The notes beneath the pieces were generated by a model. The model did not search any database. It had not been told where the DNA came from and saw nothing but the letters and a program-made list of their open reading frames with translations. The position numbers and the translations under genes are program-made. Below are positions 44,663 through 53,597 of a DNA stretch of 64,000 nucleotides, one piece after another (position 1 is the stretch's first letter; every line of letters begins with the position of its first letter). The stretch comes from an uncultured Clostridium sp. (GTDB lineage: Bacteria > Bacillota > Clostridia > Lachnospirales > Lachnospiraceae): assembly GCA_947178445.1 (NCBI GenBank), contig CAMWYJ010000007.1, positions 1 to 64,000 on the forward strand. Reading direction: 5' to 3'.

Positions 44663-45743
44663 GAGATTATTTGATATATTTGAAGTAGAAACAACGATTC
44701 CGCAGAATGTACAAAGCAGTGCCGACCAGGCAGTTGCACAGGTAAAGCAGCAGATGCAGATAAAAAAACGTGCCCTTATCAGGAAAAATTCTTTTAAGGG
44801 ATTTAAAAGAGCCGTGGCACTTATAGGACTTTCGCTTGTTTTAATTGGAACCGGGGCATATGCTGCTGATAAGTATCTTGGGATTTTTGATTTCTTTCAC
44901 CGTGCGAAGGTAGAGCTTCCAGAAGAATCTGCCAAAATGGTTGAAACAGAACTGCAGCAGGAAACAGTGGGAAATGATCGAGTTACGTTTCAAGTAAAGG
45001 AGGCAGTGTGTGACAGTGATATGATATATGTTGTAATTGAAGCGGCAGCAAAGGAGAAAGGGAAATATCTGCTTCTTCCGCAAATGGTTACACCAAAGGA
45101 TCCGATTGTCAACTTAGGACTTGAGGGAGATCAGACAGTGGAAGAATATGCGGATTTAAATGGGCTTACGCTGTTACATGTCAGTACCGGATTGGATATG
45201 GAATATCTTGATATGTATGCATACGCGGAGGATCGGGCATATGTCAGCGATGATGTAATGGATTTTATGATATACGGCAGCAAGGGGAATATGGCAGAAC
45301 AGTTGGAAATATCAGCTACCGTCTGTGCCTATGAGCCTGATGCTTCGGATATCTGGAGAGAGAAAATGACCTTTACAATCCAGGATATAAGCTCTAATCA
45401 GATGAACAGTTATGTGCCAGAGGAAGGATTCGGTGAAATTCCAGATGCCTTTATGACCATTAATGAGGTTTTGTTAAAAAAGACGGAGCTTGGTGCATAC
45501 ATTGAAATCATATATACGAAATCAAGGGAAGATGTGGAGGATTGCGTGTTCCATGTAAAGAATAAGGATAAAACAGAGTGGGATAATTTTATTTTTTCAT
45601 CTGGTGTACTGAAAAATGAAGACGGTACCTATTCCCAAAAATTTTATTATGGAAAGCAGAATATCTCAGATGAAATTATGATTGAGCCATATGATGTGGA
45701 ATCAGGTTACCGATATGAAGGTATTATGGTGGAGAAACAGTAG
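44655..45743 (+). CDS. DUF4179-like membrane protein, probable anti-sigma partner
   Basis: 362 residues. A cytoplasmic stretch of about 50 residues precedes one transmembrane helix (FKRAVALIGLSLVLIGTGAYAA, about 52-72), followed by an extracytoplasmic domain of 290 residues that begins DKYLGIFDFFHRA and contains beta-rich DUF4179-like sequence. This topology and its overlap with an ECF sigma gene make it the likely anti-sigma or signal-sensing partner; a classical zinc anti-sigma motif is not visible. The extracellular signal is unknown. Confidence 0.8.
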   Translation: MDERLFDIFEVETTIPQNVQSSADQAVAQVKQQMQIKKRALIRKNSFKGFKRAVALIGLSLVLIGTGAYAADKYLGIFDFFHRAKVELPEESAKMVETELQQETVGNDRVTFQVKEAVCDSDMIYVVIEAAAKEKGKYLLLPQMVTPKDPIVNLGLEGDQTVEEYADLNGLTLLHVSTGLDMEYLDMYAYAEDRAYVSDDVMDFMIYGSKGNMAEQLEISATVCAYEPDASDIWREKMTFTIQDISSNQMNSYVPEEGFGEIPDAFMTINEVLLKKTELGAYIEIIYTKSREDVEDCVFHVKNKDKTEWDNFIFSSGVLKNEDGTYSQKFYYGKQNISDEIMIEPYDVESGYRYEGIMVEKQ

Positions 45744-45879
45744 CACAAATTTGTAATTCTATTATAAGAAAAAGTGTGGTATGATGTAACAGATCAGCCA
45801 TGTAAAAGGAACGGTGCAATTTGTATGACTTATGAATAGGCATGGCTGAATTGTTACGAAATAAAAAGGGGATAGGAAG

Positions 45880-46521
45880 ATGCGGCTTAGAAATGTACCA
45901 GGTTCCAGAGATACCATTGCACAGAGCAATTTTACCATAAAAAATGAGACAGAGTGTAAGGGAAAATGGAACGAGATATTCGGCAATGATAATCCAATTT
46001 ATATAGAGGTTGGCATGGGAAAGGGACAGTTTATCATGACATTGGCCAGTCAACATCCGGATATCAATTATGTAGGAATTGAGAAGTATTCGTCTGTGCT
46101 GGTGCGTGCCATTGAAAAGCAGGAGGAGCTTAACTTGCCAAATCTTTACTTTATCCGCATGGAGGCAGAATATATTGCAGATGTATTTGCACCGGATGAG
46201 GTAAGCGGTATTTATCTGAATTTCTCCGATCCATGGCCCAAAGACCGTCATGCCAAAAGACGCCTTACTTCCGTTCAGTTTCTGGAGCGATATGAAAAGA
46301 TATTGAGAAAAGATGGTCGTGTCATTTTTAAGACGGATAACAGGGATTTATTCGAATTTTCTTTAGAGCAGGTAGAGGAGGCAGAGCACTGGAAACTTTT
46401 AAATCATACCTTTGATTTGCACCATTCGGAGTATGTGGATGGAAATGTAATGACAGAGTATGAAACCCGTTTTGTAGAGAAAGGAAATGCAATCTGCCGA
46501 ATGGAGATTATGCAGGGGTAA
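45880..46521 (+). CDS. trmB: tRNA (guanine-46-N7)-methyltransferase TrmB
   Basis: 213 residues. SAM-binding motif YIEVGMGKGQFIMTLA near residue 45; then YVGIEKYSSVLVRA, LYFIRMEAEYI, and the substrate motif LNFSDPWPKDRHAKRRL near 115, diagnostic of TrmB. It methylates G46 in the variable loop of tRNAs. RBS GGGGATAGGAAG precedes ATG. Monocistronic or linked to the following small membrane-protein gene. Confidence 0.96.
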   Translation: MRLRNVPGSRDTIAQSNFTIKNETECKGKWNEIFGNDNPIYIEVGMGKGQFIMTLASQHPDINYVGIEKYSSVLVRAIEKQEELNLPNLYFIRMEAEYIADVFAPDEVSGIYLNFSDPWPKDRHAKRRLTSVQFLERYEKILRKDGRVIFKTDNRDLFEFSLEQVEEAEHWKLLNHTFDLHHSEYVDGNVMTEYETRFVEKGNAICRMEIMQG

Positions 46522-46566
46522 AAAATACAAAAACGCGGGAATGACATGGGATGAGGAGAATAACAT

Positions 46567-47214
46567 ATGTTAAAATATCTATTGTATTTAATTTTTGTAT
46601 TTTCTCTTTTTGGAATCGTATACATTATGTCAAAAATATACAGGATAAATGCTGATAAAAAATTATTGGACAGTATCTCTGATAATATAAAGGATGAGCT
46701 TATAAAAACCCCTTCTTATTTGTTGATGGATGAAGAAAATAAGAAGGAGTTTAAGAAGTTAAATATAAAGGATGTATCAGGTTTTTTAACGTTTTGGTTA
46801 ATAATCGCAGTTGCTGTTTTTTTACTCTTTTTTATTACAAGTATTGTAATTACTGGCAAAGGGGATACATCGCTATTTAGTTTTTTATTATGGATAAGTA
46901 TGCCTGCGGTACTTATTTTCCTATATTTTGCAGGCAAGGATGCTCTACGTGTATCAAAATCTAGAAAAATATATGAGATAAGAGCTTTTTGTGCAGATAT
47001 ACGTACAGCATCTACCCATTATGGCGGTTGTAGTAAGACTGTAAGCCTTGTCTATTATGATTATAAAAAAATGAAGTATTGTATAACGTCTATACCAGTA
47101 AGTGCTGGACATGATGAATTGGGTTATTGCGTTTCTTTTTGCTGGGCGATGGCGGTTGAAAAAGAAAAGTCAATTAAGGTAATTGATATTTCTCCGCAAG
47201 CATACGAAACATAA
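46567..47214 (+). CDS. Membrane protein of unknown function
   Basis: 215 residues. Hydrophobic segments near residues 3-22, 78-100 and 108-128 suggest three membrane passes, with a charged loop between the first and second (residues 25-75) and a C-terminal domain of about 80 residues facing one side that contains Cys at several places (CADIRTASTHYGGCSK). I do not recognise a family. Start follows GATGAGGAG. The 40 nt after the stop contain a GAAGC-rich inverted piece, then the convergent XRE gene. Confidence 0.6.
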   Translation: MLKYLLYLIFVFSLFGIVYIMSKIYRINADKKLLDSISDNIKDELIKTPSYLLMDEENKKEFKKLNIKDVSGFLTFWLIIAVAVFLLFFITSIVITGKGDTSLFSFLLWISMPAVLIFLYFAGKDALRVSKSRKIYEIRAFCADIRTASTHYGGCSKTVSLVYYDYKKMKYCITSIPVSAGHDELGYCVSFCWAMAVEKEKSIKVIDISPQAYET

Positions 47215-47257
47215 GCCATGCGAAGCATACGCTTGTTTCGAAAAGCAGAAATAAGTG

Positions 47258-48652
47258 TTACTTTGGCATAATTTTATAACCGGACTCCGCTTTTTCTTCC
47301 GATATATTCCCTTCTATACTCCTGATGTTGGAGTAGTTATCTTCATTCTCTGCTGGGAAAGATTCATCTTCTGAAAGATAAGGATTAATAAATTCCCAAC
47401 GAAGTCTTTTTCCAATAAAAGAATTATTATATTCAATAGAAAGAGTAAGATTTTTCCCCAAACTTTCATTATTTCGGTCAAATTGATAGGAAATCCAAGC
47501 ATCCGATCCATCTTGTATACTTTCCATTTCCTCTTTTGTTAAAGTGTATTCATATAAAATAGAATCGTCCACACGAAATACCACCTTGATGTCAGAGATG
47601 TATGGAAGAATCGTATCAACATCATTTGGTTTGTCATTTTGTTTATATGCTTGAAGATACATTTCACCGGACGAAGTGGCGATACCATTTTTGTCATATG
47701 TTTCTTCGGCAGATGAGATATATACAGATGGCAGCCAGTCTAAATCATCTAATAAATTCAGAGGATAATCATCATCCAATAAATTTGGGGAATCCTCATC
47801 TACTTCAATATTTTGTTTTTCCCCCTGATTGTCAATCAGTAAGCTTAAGCGGAAATCATCTGCTGTAAACGGGAGGGTTATGGTTCCGCTGAAGATTCCA
47901 TTGCTCTCCGTCAAAGTACCATCGTATATTTCCCCATTTTCAAAGGTGAGCACAGCAGAAATGGTGGTGTCATTGGTGTAGTTAATTGGTTTGCATTGAA
48001 CAGAATAATCAACGGTGTTGTCGGTTTTGTTATAGCCAAGCGCTTCTACTCCGTAATCATAGCTGGAGAAGGTCTGGTCTATTAAAGGCTCTTCATAATC
48101 AGAAGAGTTTATGTAAGTAGTAGTGTTTTGATTGTTAGTGTTTTGATTGTTCTGCAGCGCACTTATGAGAGATGACTGGTAAATATCGATGGCAACCAGT
48201 AGTACTGTTGCAGCAAGAATGCCAATAACAGCAATGATAAGTATTGTTTTAAAGGTTTTATTGAAATGGTCATATTGAGCCTGTAAGGCATCCGTCTTTT
48301 TTATAAGCTCTTCGATTATGGATTGCATGGAAGAGCTGTTTTTTTCTGTTTCATCGGTATCGGAATCGGCGAAATCAGCCGTTGTATCTATAGAAGCATC
48401 TATGGAATTCTGTTTATCGGAAATCGTTTCAGATATATCTGTTTTTGGTAAATCAATCCTGTCGTTAATCAGGTCGTCCGATGTCACCTCAAAAATCTCT
48501 GCCAAAAGCTTAATCTTTTCAAGCTCCGGTGTACTTTGATCATATTCATATTTGGAGATGGATTGTCTGGATACTCCAAGATATTCCGCTAACTGTTCCT
48601 GTGTCATGCCTTTTTCTGTGCGCAGGGTGTAGATTTTTTTACCTAATGTCAT
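47258..48652 (-). CDS. Membrane-anchored XRE-family regulator
   Basis: 464 residues from the ATG at 48652 with GGAGGATTCTTATT upstream. The 37-codon longer reading runs through repeat family 2 and was rejected. Residues 1-62 form a helix-turn-helix of the Cro/XRE type (MTQEQLAEYLGVSRQSISKYE). A short coiled coil (residues about 110-130) leads into one transmembrane helix (FKTILIIAVIGILAATVLL, about 132-155). The remaining 310 residues are extracytoplasmic, rich in Asp, Asn and Ser. A DNA-binding domain tethered to an external sensor-like domain suggests direct transmembrane signalling; the ligand is unknown. Confidence 0.8.
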   Translation of the reverse strand: MTLGKKIYTLRTEKGMTQEQLAEYLGVSRQSISKYEYDQSTPELEKIKLLAEIFEVTSDDLINDRIDLPKTDISETISDKQNSIDASIDTTADFADSDTDETEKNSSSMQSIIEELIKKTDALQAQYDHFNKTFKTILIIAVIGILAATVLLVAIDIYQSSLISALQNNQNTNNQNTTTYINSSDYEEPLIDQTFSSYDYGVEALGYNKTDNTVDYSVQCKPINYTNDTTISAVLTFENGEIYDGTLTESNGIFSGTITLPFTADDFRLSLLIDNQGEKQNIEVDEDSPNLLDDDYPLNLLDDLDWLPSVYISSAEETYDKNGIATSSGEMYLQAYKQNDKPNDVDTILPYISDIKVVFRVDDSILYEYTLTKEEMESIQDGSDAWISYQFDRNNESLGKNLTLSIEYNNSFIGKRLRWEFINPYLSEDESFPAENEDNYSNIRSIEGNISEEKAESGYKIMPK

Positions 48653-48703
48653 AATAAGAATCCTCCATTTATTTTTGTAACCAATTTTGCTTTGCAAACT
48701 CCG

Positions 48704-48768
48704 TTTGTTGCGATAGTCGCCAAATGTGTGTGCAAGCACCCACGCTTGGCTCGTTATTCGCACAAATT
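48704..48768 (-). repeat. Interspersed repeat family 2, copy 4 (5' half only)
   Basis: Minus-strand GCGAATAACGAGCCAAGCG...CACATTTGGCGACTATCGC matches the first half of the other copies; the GTCAAATACC/GGTATTTGAC half is missing. It lies in the 5' region of the XRE gene. The remainder of the gap up to 48995 holds no gene. Confidence 0.65.
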
Positions 48769-48995
48769 GATTGCCTGCTATTTCGATGCTTTCGTTGTCT
48801 CATTTAGCTGTGCTAATCTTACATCATTTCCTGAAAAAATGTCTATCAAATAAATTTAACAATTTCAAAAAGAAACGCAATCAATGGTTGCGAAGCTATA
48901 TTTTATAAGACTTTGCTGTATGTAACAAAATTTAAAAAAGTATCATATAATAAAGATATACTACTGTTCCAGATAAAAATCTTTAAAACCAGATT

Positions 48996-49178
48996 ATGAG
49001 CGTACATAAAGATGGATATGATTTTTTGAAGAAGGAAGTGGAAAATTTGAAGAAGTTAGGTTTGCAGCTTTCCGGGAAGCTATATGAGGTAAAAAAACAG
49101 TATCCTGCGGTAAAGGAATTTGGAAAGCGGATGGATGCAGTAAGAAAAGAACTTAATCAAAACGGGGAAAAGAAGTAG
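48996..49178 (+). CDS. Small Lys-rich protein, possibly real
   Basis: 60 residues, entirely polar and helical in character (DFLKKEVENLKKLGLQLSGK then EFGKRMDAVRKELNQ), suggesting a short coiled coil. No good RBS is visible before the ATG, but a TATAAT lies about 50 nt upstream. It stands alone in a 690-nt space between divergently arranged regulators. No family recognised; existence is uncertain. Confidence 0.4.
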   Translation: MSVHKDGYDFLKKEVENLKKLGLQLSGKLYEVKKQYPAVKEFGKRMDAVRKELNQNGEKK

Positions 49179-49299
49179 GAGATGCTTTATATTAAAAAAA
49201 TTTTAGTTGCGTAATCGGACTATTTTGTATTATGCTAGATATGAATAATGAAACTGGACAGGCAAATATTTTTCATGTGTATTTCATTTTTTTAATATA

Positions 49300-49317
49300 C
49301 TGTCTGGTATTGGACAG
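49300..49317. promoter_or_regulatory. Possible TetR-family operator
   Basis: Inverted repeat CTGTC-N8-GACAG, 27 bp before the start codon of the TetR-type gene and overlapping its presumed promoter. A related GGACAGG half site lies at about 49255-49262. Confidence 0.4.
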
Positions 49318-49343
49318 ACCCAATGTATAAAAGGAGGTTACCT

Positions 49344-49919
49344 ATGCCACCAAAAATTAAGACATCCACGGAGGATATTATTAAAGCAGCATTTGAATTA
49401 GTGAGGGAACAGGGATTTCGTGCGCTAAATACCAGAAGTCTTGCAGCAAGACTCGGGTGTTCTGTACAACCACTGTTTCGAGCATTTGAAAATATGGAGG
49501 ATTTAAAGGAAGCGGTTTTAGAAAGAGTAAAGGAATATTATTTGGATTATCTGAGAGATTCCATGAATCTTGAAGATGGACTTGTAGGACTGGAAATGGC
49601 GTATATCCGGTTTGCAAAGGAAGAAAAGCATTTATTTCAATGGTTGCATATGTCAGACCGTTATGCGTTAAAAGCTACCAGTGATTTTTCGGATTCTGGA
49701 ATCAACAAAGAGATTGTGGAAATGATGACGAAAATGACAGGATTAAGTGCTGAGGATTCAAGAAAACTTTATGAGGGCTGCTTTTTTACTGCACATGGTA
49801 TGGCAACGATGCTTGCCACAAACCATTGTGAGCTTTCAGAGGATAATATCAGAGAGGTTATGGATTCGGTATTTTATGGACTGGTCATGAAATTAAAAAG
49901 CCAGGAGGAACAGGTGTAA
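49344..49919 (+). CDS. TetR-family transcriptional regulator
   Basis: 191 residues from the ATG at 49344 (AAAAGGAGG 7 nt upstream). The N-terminal HTH is STEDIIKAAFELVREQGFRALNTRSLAARLGCSVQPLFRAFENMEDLKEAV, with the alpha-3 recognition segment SVQPLFRAF. The C-terminal ligand domain (residues 60-191) is divergent. Probably a repressor of its own gene through the inverted repeat at 49300-49317. No obvious efflux pump or enzyme target is next to it. Confidence 0.88.
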   Translation: MPPKIKTSTEDIIKAAFELVREQGFRALNTRSLAARLGCSVQPLFRAFENMEDLKEAVLERVKEYYLDYLRDSMNLEDGLVGLEMAYIRFAKEEKHLFQWLHMSDRYALKATSDFSDSGINKEIVEMMTKMTGLSAEDSRKLYEGCFFTAHGMATMLATNHCELSEDNIREVMDSVFYGLVMKLKSQEEQV

Positions 49920-50086
49920 AGGTTCGGCTGATATAAAATGAGCTTTTGGCAAATATGTATATTCTGTCGGGTGACGTATGAATAGACATAGCGAAACGGT
50001 TATTTTGTATCAGCTTATTTTGTTTGTATTTGGGTATAAAACATGGTACAATACTACTAATTATTTGATTGTTTTAGGAGAGTATT

Positions 50087-50860
50087 ATGCAGTTCAGGCC
50101 TTGCATTGATATACATAATGGGAAAGTGAAGCAGATTGTAGGAGGCTCCCTCAAAGATGCAGGGAATCAGGCAAAGGAGAATTTTGTGGCCGGGCAGGAT
50201 GCAGCATTTTATGCATCCCTTTACAGGAAGAGCGGAATAAAAGGAGGTCATATTATTCTGCTTAACAAGGCGGGAACCGAATACTATGAGGCAGATGTAG
50301 AGCAGGCACGGCTGGCACTGGAGGAATATCCGGGAGGACTGCAGATTGGCGGCGGAATTACTGCAGAGAACGCAGCAGGATTTTTGGACATGGGAGCCAG
50401 CCATGTCATCGTAACATCCTATGTGTTCTCAAATGGGAAAATAGATTATGATCGGCTTCATGCTTTGGTAAAGGCAGTGGGGAAGAAGCATTTGGTGCTG
50501 GATTTGAGCTGTAGAAAACGGGACGGACAGTATTATATTGTAACAGATCGGTGGCAGAAGTTTACAGAGGAAATTGTCTCAAAACAGACAATAGAAAAAT
50601 TACAGAATGATGCAGATGAGTTTTTGATTCATGCAGTGGATGTGGAAGGAAAAGCAAATGGAGTAGAACAAGAGCTTGTAAAGATTCTTTCGGAATATGC
50701 AGGAATTCCTGTTACTTATGCCGGAGGTGTGGGTTCTTATGAGGATATTGAAACATTAAAAAGACTTGGGAAAGGACGTCTTAATGTTACGATTGGAAGT
50801 GCTTTGGATTTGTTTGGAGGAAACCTTCATTATGACAGAGTAATTGAGATGATGGATTGA
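50087..50860 (+). CDS. hisA: Phosphoribosylformimino-AICAR ribotide isomerase, eukaryotic (HIS6) type
   Basis: 257 residues. TIM barrel beginning with RPCIDIHNGKVKQIVGG, whose Asp is the first catalytic acid; it continues with GGHIILLNKAG, LQIGGGITAENA and GASHVIVTSYVF, HLVLDLSCRKRDGQYYIVTDRWQK with the second acid, and PVTYAGGVGSYEDIE. These insertions and wording match the fungal/plant HIS6 lineage rather than bacterial HisA. The reaction opens the ProFAR ribose ring in histidine synthesis. RBS TTAGGAGAG. No other his gene is near. It lies 18 nt before the YfhO-type gene. Confidence 0.88.
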   Translation: MQFRPCIDIHNGKVKQIVGGSLKDAGNQAKENFVAGQDAAFYASLYRKSGIKGGHIILLNKAGTEYYEADVEQARLALEEYPGGLQIGGGITAENAAGFLDMGASHVIVTSYVFSNGKIDYDRLHALVKAVGKKHLVLDLSCRKRDGQYYIVTDRWQKFTEEIVSKQTIEKLQNDADEFLIHAVDVEGKANGVEQELVKILSEYAGIPVTYAGGVGSYEDIETLKRLGKGRLNVTIGSALDLFGGNLHYDRVIEMMD

Positions 50861-50878
50861 TGAGAAGGACGAATAGAT

Positions 50879-53596
50879 ATGAGGCTTGATAATATATGGA
50901 AATTATTGAAAGATAAGTATGTATATACGGTAACATTTTTGATTGCATTTTTGATGATGGTTGCTGCATGGATGATTGGTGAAATTGGTCCCTTTGGTGG
51001 AAGATGCCTTGTGGTGGTAGACGGTGTGCATCAGTATCTGCCGTTTTTTGCAGAATATCAGGACAAGCTTAAACATTTAGATACGCTTCAGTATACGCTG
51101 GATGTAGGGCTCGGCAATAATTTTTTGTCACTGTGGTCTTACTATCTGTCAAGCCCATTTAACCTGATTATATTGCTCTGTAATAAGAGCCATCTGCCAA
51201 TGGCACTGAATCTGGTGATTTCAGCAAAGATTATAATGGGAGCATTATGCTTTGCTTATTTTTTGATGCATGCAGGGAGAAAACCGAGTAAGAATCCGGG
51301 AATAATCATGTTCTCTTTATTTTATGCATTTTCAAGCTTTGCAGTGGGATATTACTGGAATCTGATGTGGTTAGATGCGGTATTTGTGTTCCCGCTTATT
51401 ATATTAGGTATGGAGCGGATGTTTACAAAGAAGGACAGCAGGATGTATATAGGAGCACTCTTTTACAGCTTCCTTTGTAATTATTATATCAGCTTTATGA
51501 TTTGTCTGTTTTTGGTATTGTGGTTTTTTACCTTTCATTTCAAAAGTATTAAAGATTTTTTTTTCAAAGGCTTACGGTTTGCAGCGGCATCTCTTATAAC
51601 AGCGGCGTTGGCAGCGGTGGTTTTGCTTCCTGCCTATAAGGGAATCATGACCACTGCTTCTGCAAAATTTGAATTGCCAGAATGGGAGTTTTATGGTTCT
51701 TTTGCAGATACACTGCGGTCCCACCTGTTTTGTTCGGAGGTTATGACGAACCAGGTTACAGATGCGGGGACGAACCTGTATTGTGGTATTTTTACAATCA
51801 TGATGGCATTTATGTTTTTCTTTATGAGGGAGATATCTCTGGAGAAGAAGATAAAATATGGAATATTTTTGATATTATTTATCTTAAGTTTTAATAACCA
51901 GCTTCTTAACTATATCTGGCATGGGTTCCATAATCAGTATGGAATTCCAAACCGTTTTGCATTTTTATATATTTTTGTGCTTTTGCTTATGGGCTATGAG
52001 GTCTATTTAAAAAGGAAGCATTTGAGGCTGCCGATGGCGATTTTTGCATATCTTGCAAGTATGCTGTTTCTTATTTTTTGTTACTATAATGCAGAGGTTA
52101 CTTATGATACGAAGATTTATGTTTTAACAGGTAGTCTGCTCACACTTTATCTGATGTTGTTTGCTCTTTATAGAGAGCTTCCGGGGAGAAAAACGTTTTT
52201 ACAGTATTTGATTGTATTTGTGGTTATAATGGAGATGGCGGTCAATGGACTTTTCGCCTTTGGACAGGTGGGTTCCTCTGATCCGGCATATTATTATGGA
52301 GACACACCGGTTTTTGAAAAGCTCCGGGACCGGGTAGAAGATGCAGAGGACGGATTATACCGCTCGGATATTCTCGAACCGCTTTTTGTGGATGAGGCAA
52401 CCTGGTATAATTTAAAAAGTGTAGGTATTTTTGGTTCTACGGTTCGCGGTGAGCTGGTCGATATGATGGGTGACCTTGGGTTTTATACGGGGGCAAATGA
52501 GTATCTTTATTATGGGGCAACACCGGTTACAAATGCGCTGCTCGGTGTAAAGTACGTTTACACAAGAGAGGGTGACTATGTGAATGTAGAGATGGATCTG
52601 TATGACAGCGAAGAGCATATTAGTGTTTATAAGAATCCGTATGCGCTTCCAATTGCTTATATGGTAGATAAGGCAGCACTTAATTTTGATACAGCAAATA
52701 ATGGACCATTTACCGTTCAGAATGAGCTTTGTGGAGCTTTGACGGGAATCGAACCGGTATTTACAACCATTTATGATGATTTGCAGATGGAGGTCTATGG
52801 GACGAATCTTGAGGTTAAGAAAAGAGATGATTACAATGCGGATTATACGAAGGCAAACCAGAGCGGAAGGGCAGATTTTATATACACCATACCACGGGAT
52901 ATGGATTTGTATGTGAGCTGCCGGGGAGCAAATGTGCATAAGGTTGCACTGCTCATAGATGGTAAGGAGGTTGCGTTTGACCGATACCAGGGGCAGACCT
53001 TCCATGTGGGAAAAATGAAGGCAGGACAGATGGTGGATATTCAGTTTAATTTAAATGATGGAGAAGACCTGAGTGGGGATTTGTACTGCTATCCGATGGA
53101 ATTCCAGGAAGAACAGTTTATAGCGTTTTATAATAAGCTGTTAAATCAGAGTATAGAAGTTATGAAATACGAGGATCAAAAAATAGAGGGGCATATTGCT
53201 GTAGAAAAGGAGGGGAGTCTTATGATAGCGATTCCTTATGATGAAGGCTGGAGCATTTATGCCAATGGAGAGAAAAAGAATACCTATCCGCTTATTGGCG
53301 GGTTGACCGGAATTGACTTGTCGGAAGGCGATTATGATATTAAGATGGTATATCATTGTCCTGGTCTGCTGACAGGATTTGTTACAACACTGATTGGAAT
53401 CCTACTGCTTGCAGTTTTTATGCGGATTGAAAAACTGCAAAGAGCCGTGCGGGTGGATAAGGATTTTTCACAGGTGATAGAACCAGAAAAAGAGGAATTA
53501 GAGTTTCAAGCGGCTATTGGTGTAAAGGAACAGCCGGCTGATCTGGATAAAACAGTCGGCGGTGACGACAGACGAAAAGAAGAATGGGGGTTATGA
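50879..53596 (+). CDS. YfhO-family large membrane protein
   Basis: 905 residues. A dozen or so transmembrane helices in the first 450 residues (first near 17-36, last before 450) carry the loop VDGVHQYLPFFAEYQDKL near residue 50 and WYNLMWLDAVFVFPLIILG-like segments, typical of the YfhO (PF09586) GT-C-like fold. The large C-terminal extracytoplasmic domain contains PVTNALLGVKYVYTREGDY and IAIPYDEGWSIYANGEKK, which are YfhO hallmarks, then one last helix and a short acidic tail. YfhO proteins take part in glycosylation of lipoteichoic acid or related polymers in Gram-positives. Confidence 0.88.
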   Translation: MRLDNIWKLLKDKYVYTVTFLIAFLMMVAAWMIGEIGPFGGRCLVVVDGVHQYLPFFAEYQDKLKHLDTLQYTLDVGLGNNFLSLWSYYLSSPFNLIILLCNKSHLPMALNLVISAKIIMGALCFAYFLMHAGRKPSKNPGIIMFSLFYAFSSFAVGYYWNLMWLDAVFVFPLIILGMERMFTKKDSRMYIGALFYSFLCNYYISFMICLFLVLWFFTFHFKSIKDFFFKGLRFAAASLITAALAAVVLLPAYKGIMTTASAKFELPEWEFYGSFADTLRSHLFCSEVMTNQVTDAGTNLYCGIFTIMMAFMFFFMREISLEKKIKYGIFLILFILSFNNQLLNYIWHGFHNQYGIPNRFAFLYIFVLLLMGYEVYLKRKHLRLPMAIFAYLASMLFLIFCYYNAEVTYDTKIYVLTGSLLTLYLMLFALYRELPGRKTFLQYLIVFVVIMEMAVNGLFAFGQVGSSDPAYYYGDTPVFEKLRDRVEDAEDGLYRSDILEPLFVDEATWYNLKSVGIFGSTVRGELVDMMGDLGFYTGANEYLYYGATPVTNALLGVKYVYTREGDYVNVEMDLYDSEEHISVYKNPYALPIAYMVDKAALNFDTANNGPFTVQNELCGALTGIEPVFTTIYDDLQMEVYGTNLEVKKRDDYNADYTKANQSGRADFIYTIPRDMDLYVSCRGANVHKVALLIDGKEVAFDRYQGQTFHVGKMKAGQMVDIQFNLNDGEDLSGDLYCYPMEFQEEQFIAFYNKLLNQSIEVMKYEDQKIEGHIAVEKEGSLMIAIPYDEGWSIYANGEKKNTYPLIGGLTGIDLSEGDYDIKMVYHCPGLLTGFVTTLIGILLLAVFMRIEKLQRAVRVDKDFSQVIEPEKEELEFQAAIGVKEQPADLDKTVGGDDRRKEEWGL

Positions 53597-53597
53597 C

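Noticed and set aside
45724-46251. 175-codon frame antisense to trmB
   Set aside because: trmB has complete motifs on the other strand; this frame has no RBS or recognisable domain.
48653-48763. N-terminal extension of the XRE regulator
   Set aside because: Those codons derive from repeat family 2 and the internal ATG has a clear GGAGG.
52412-53005. 197-codon frame antisense to the YfhO gene
   Set aside because: Entirely inside a well-supported membrane protein gene, rich in Ile/Cys/His as expected for an antisense shadow.
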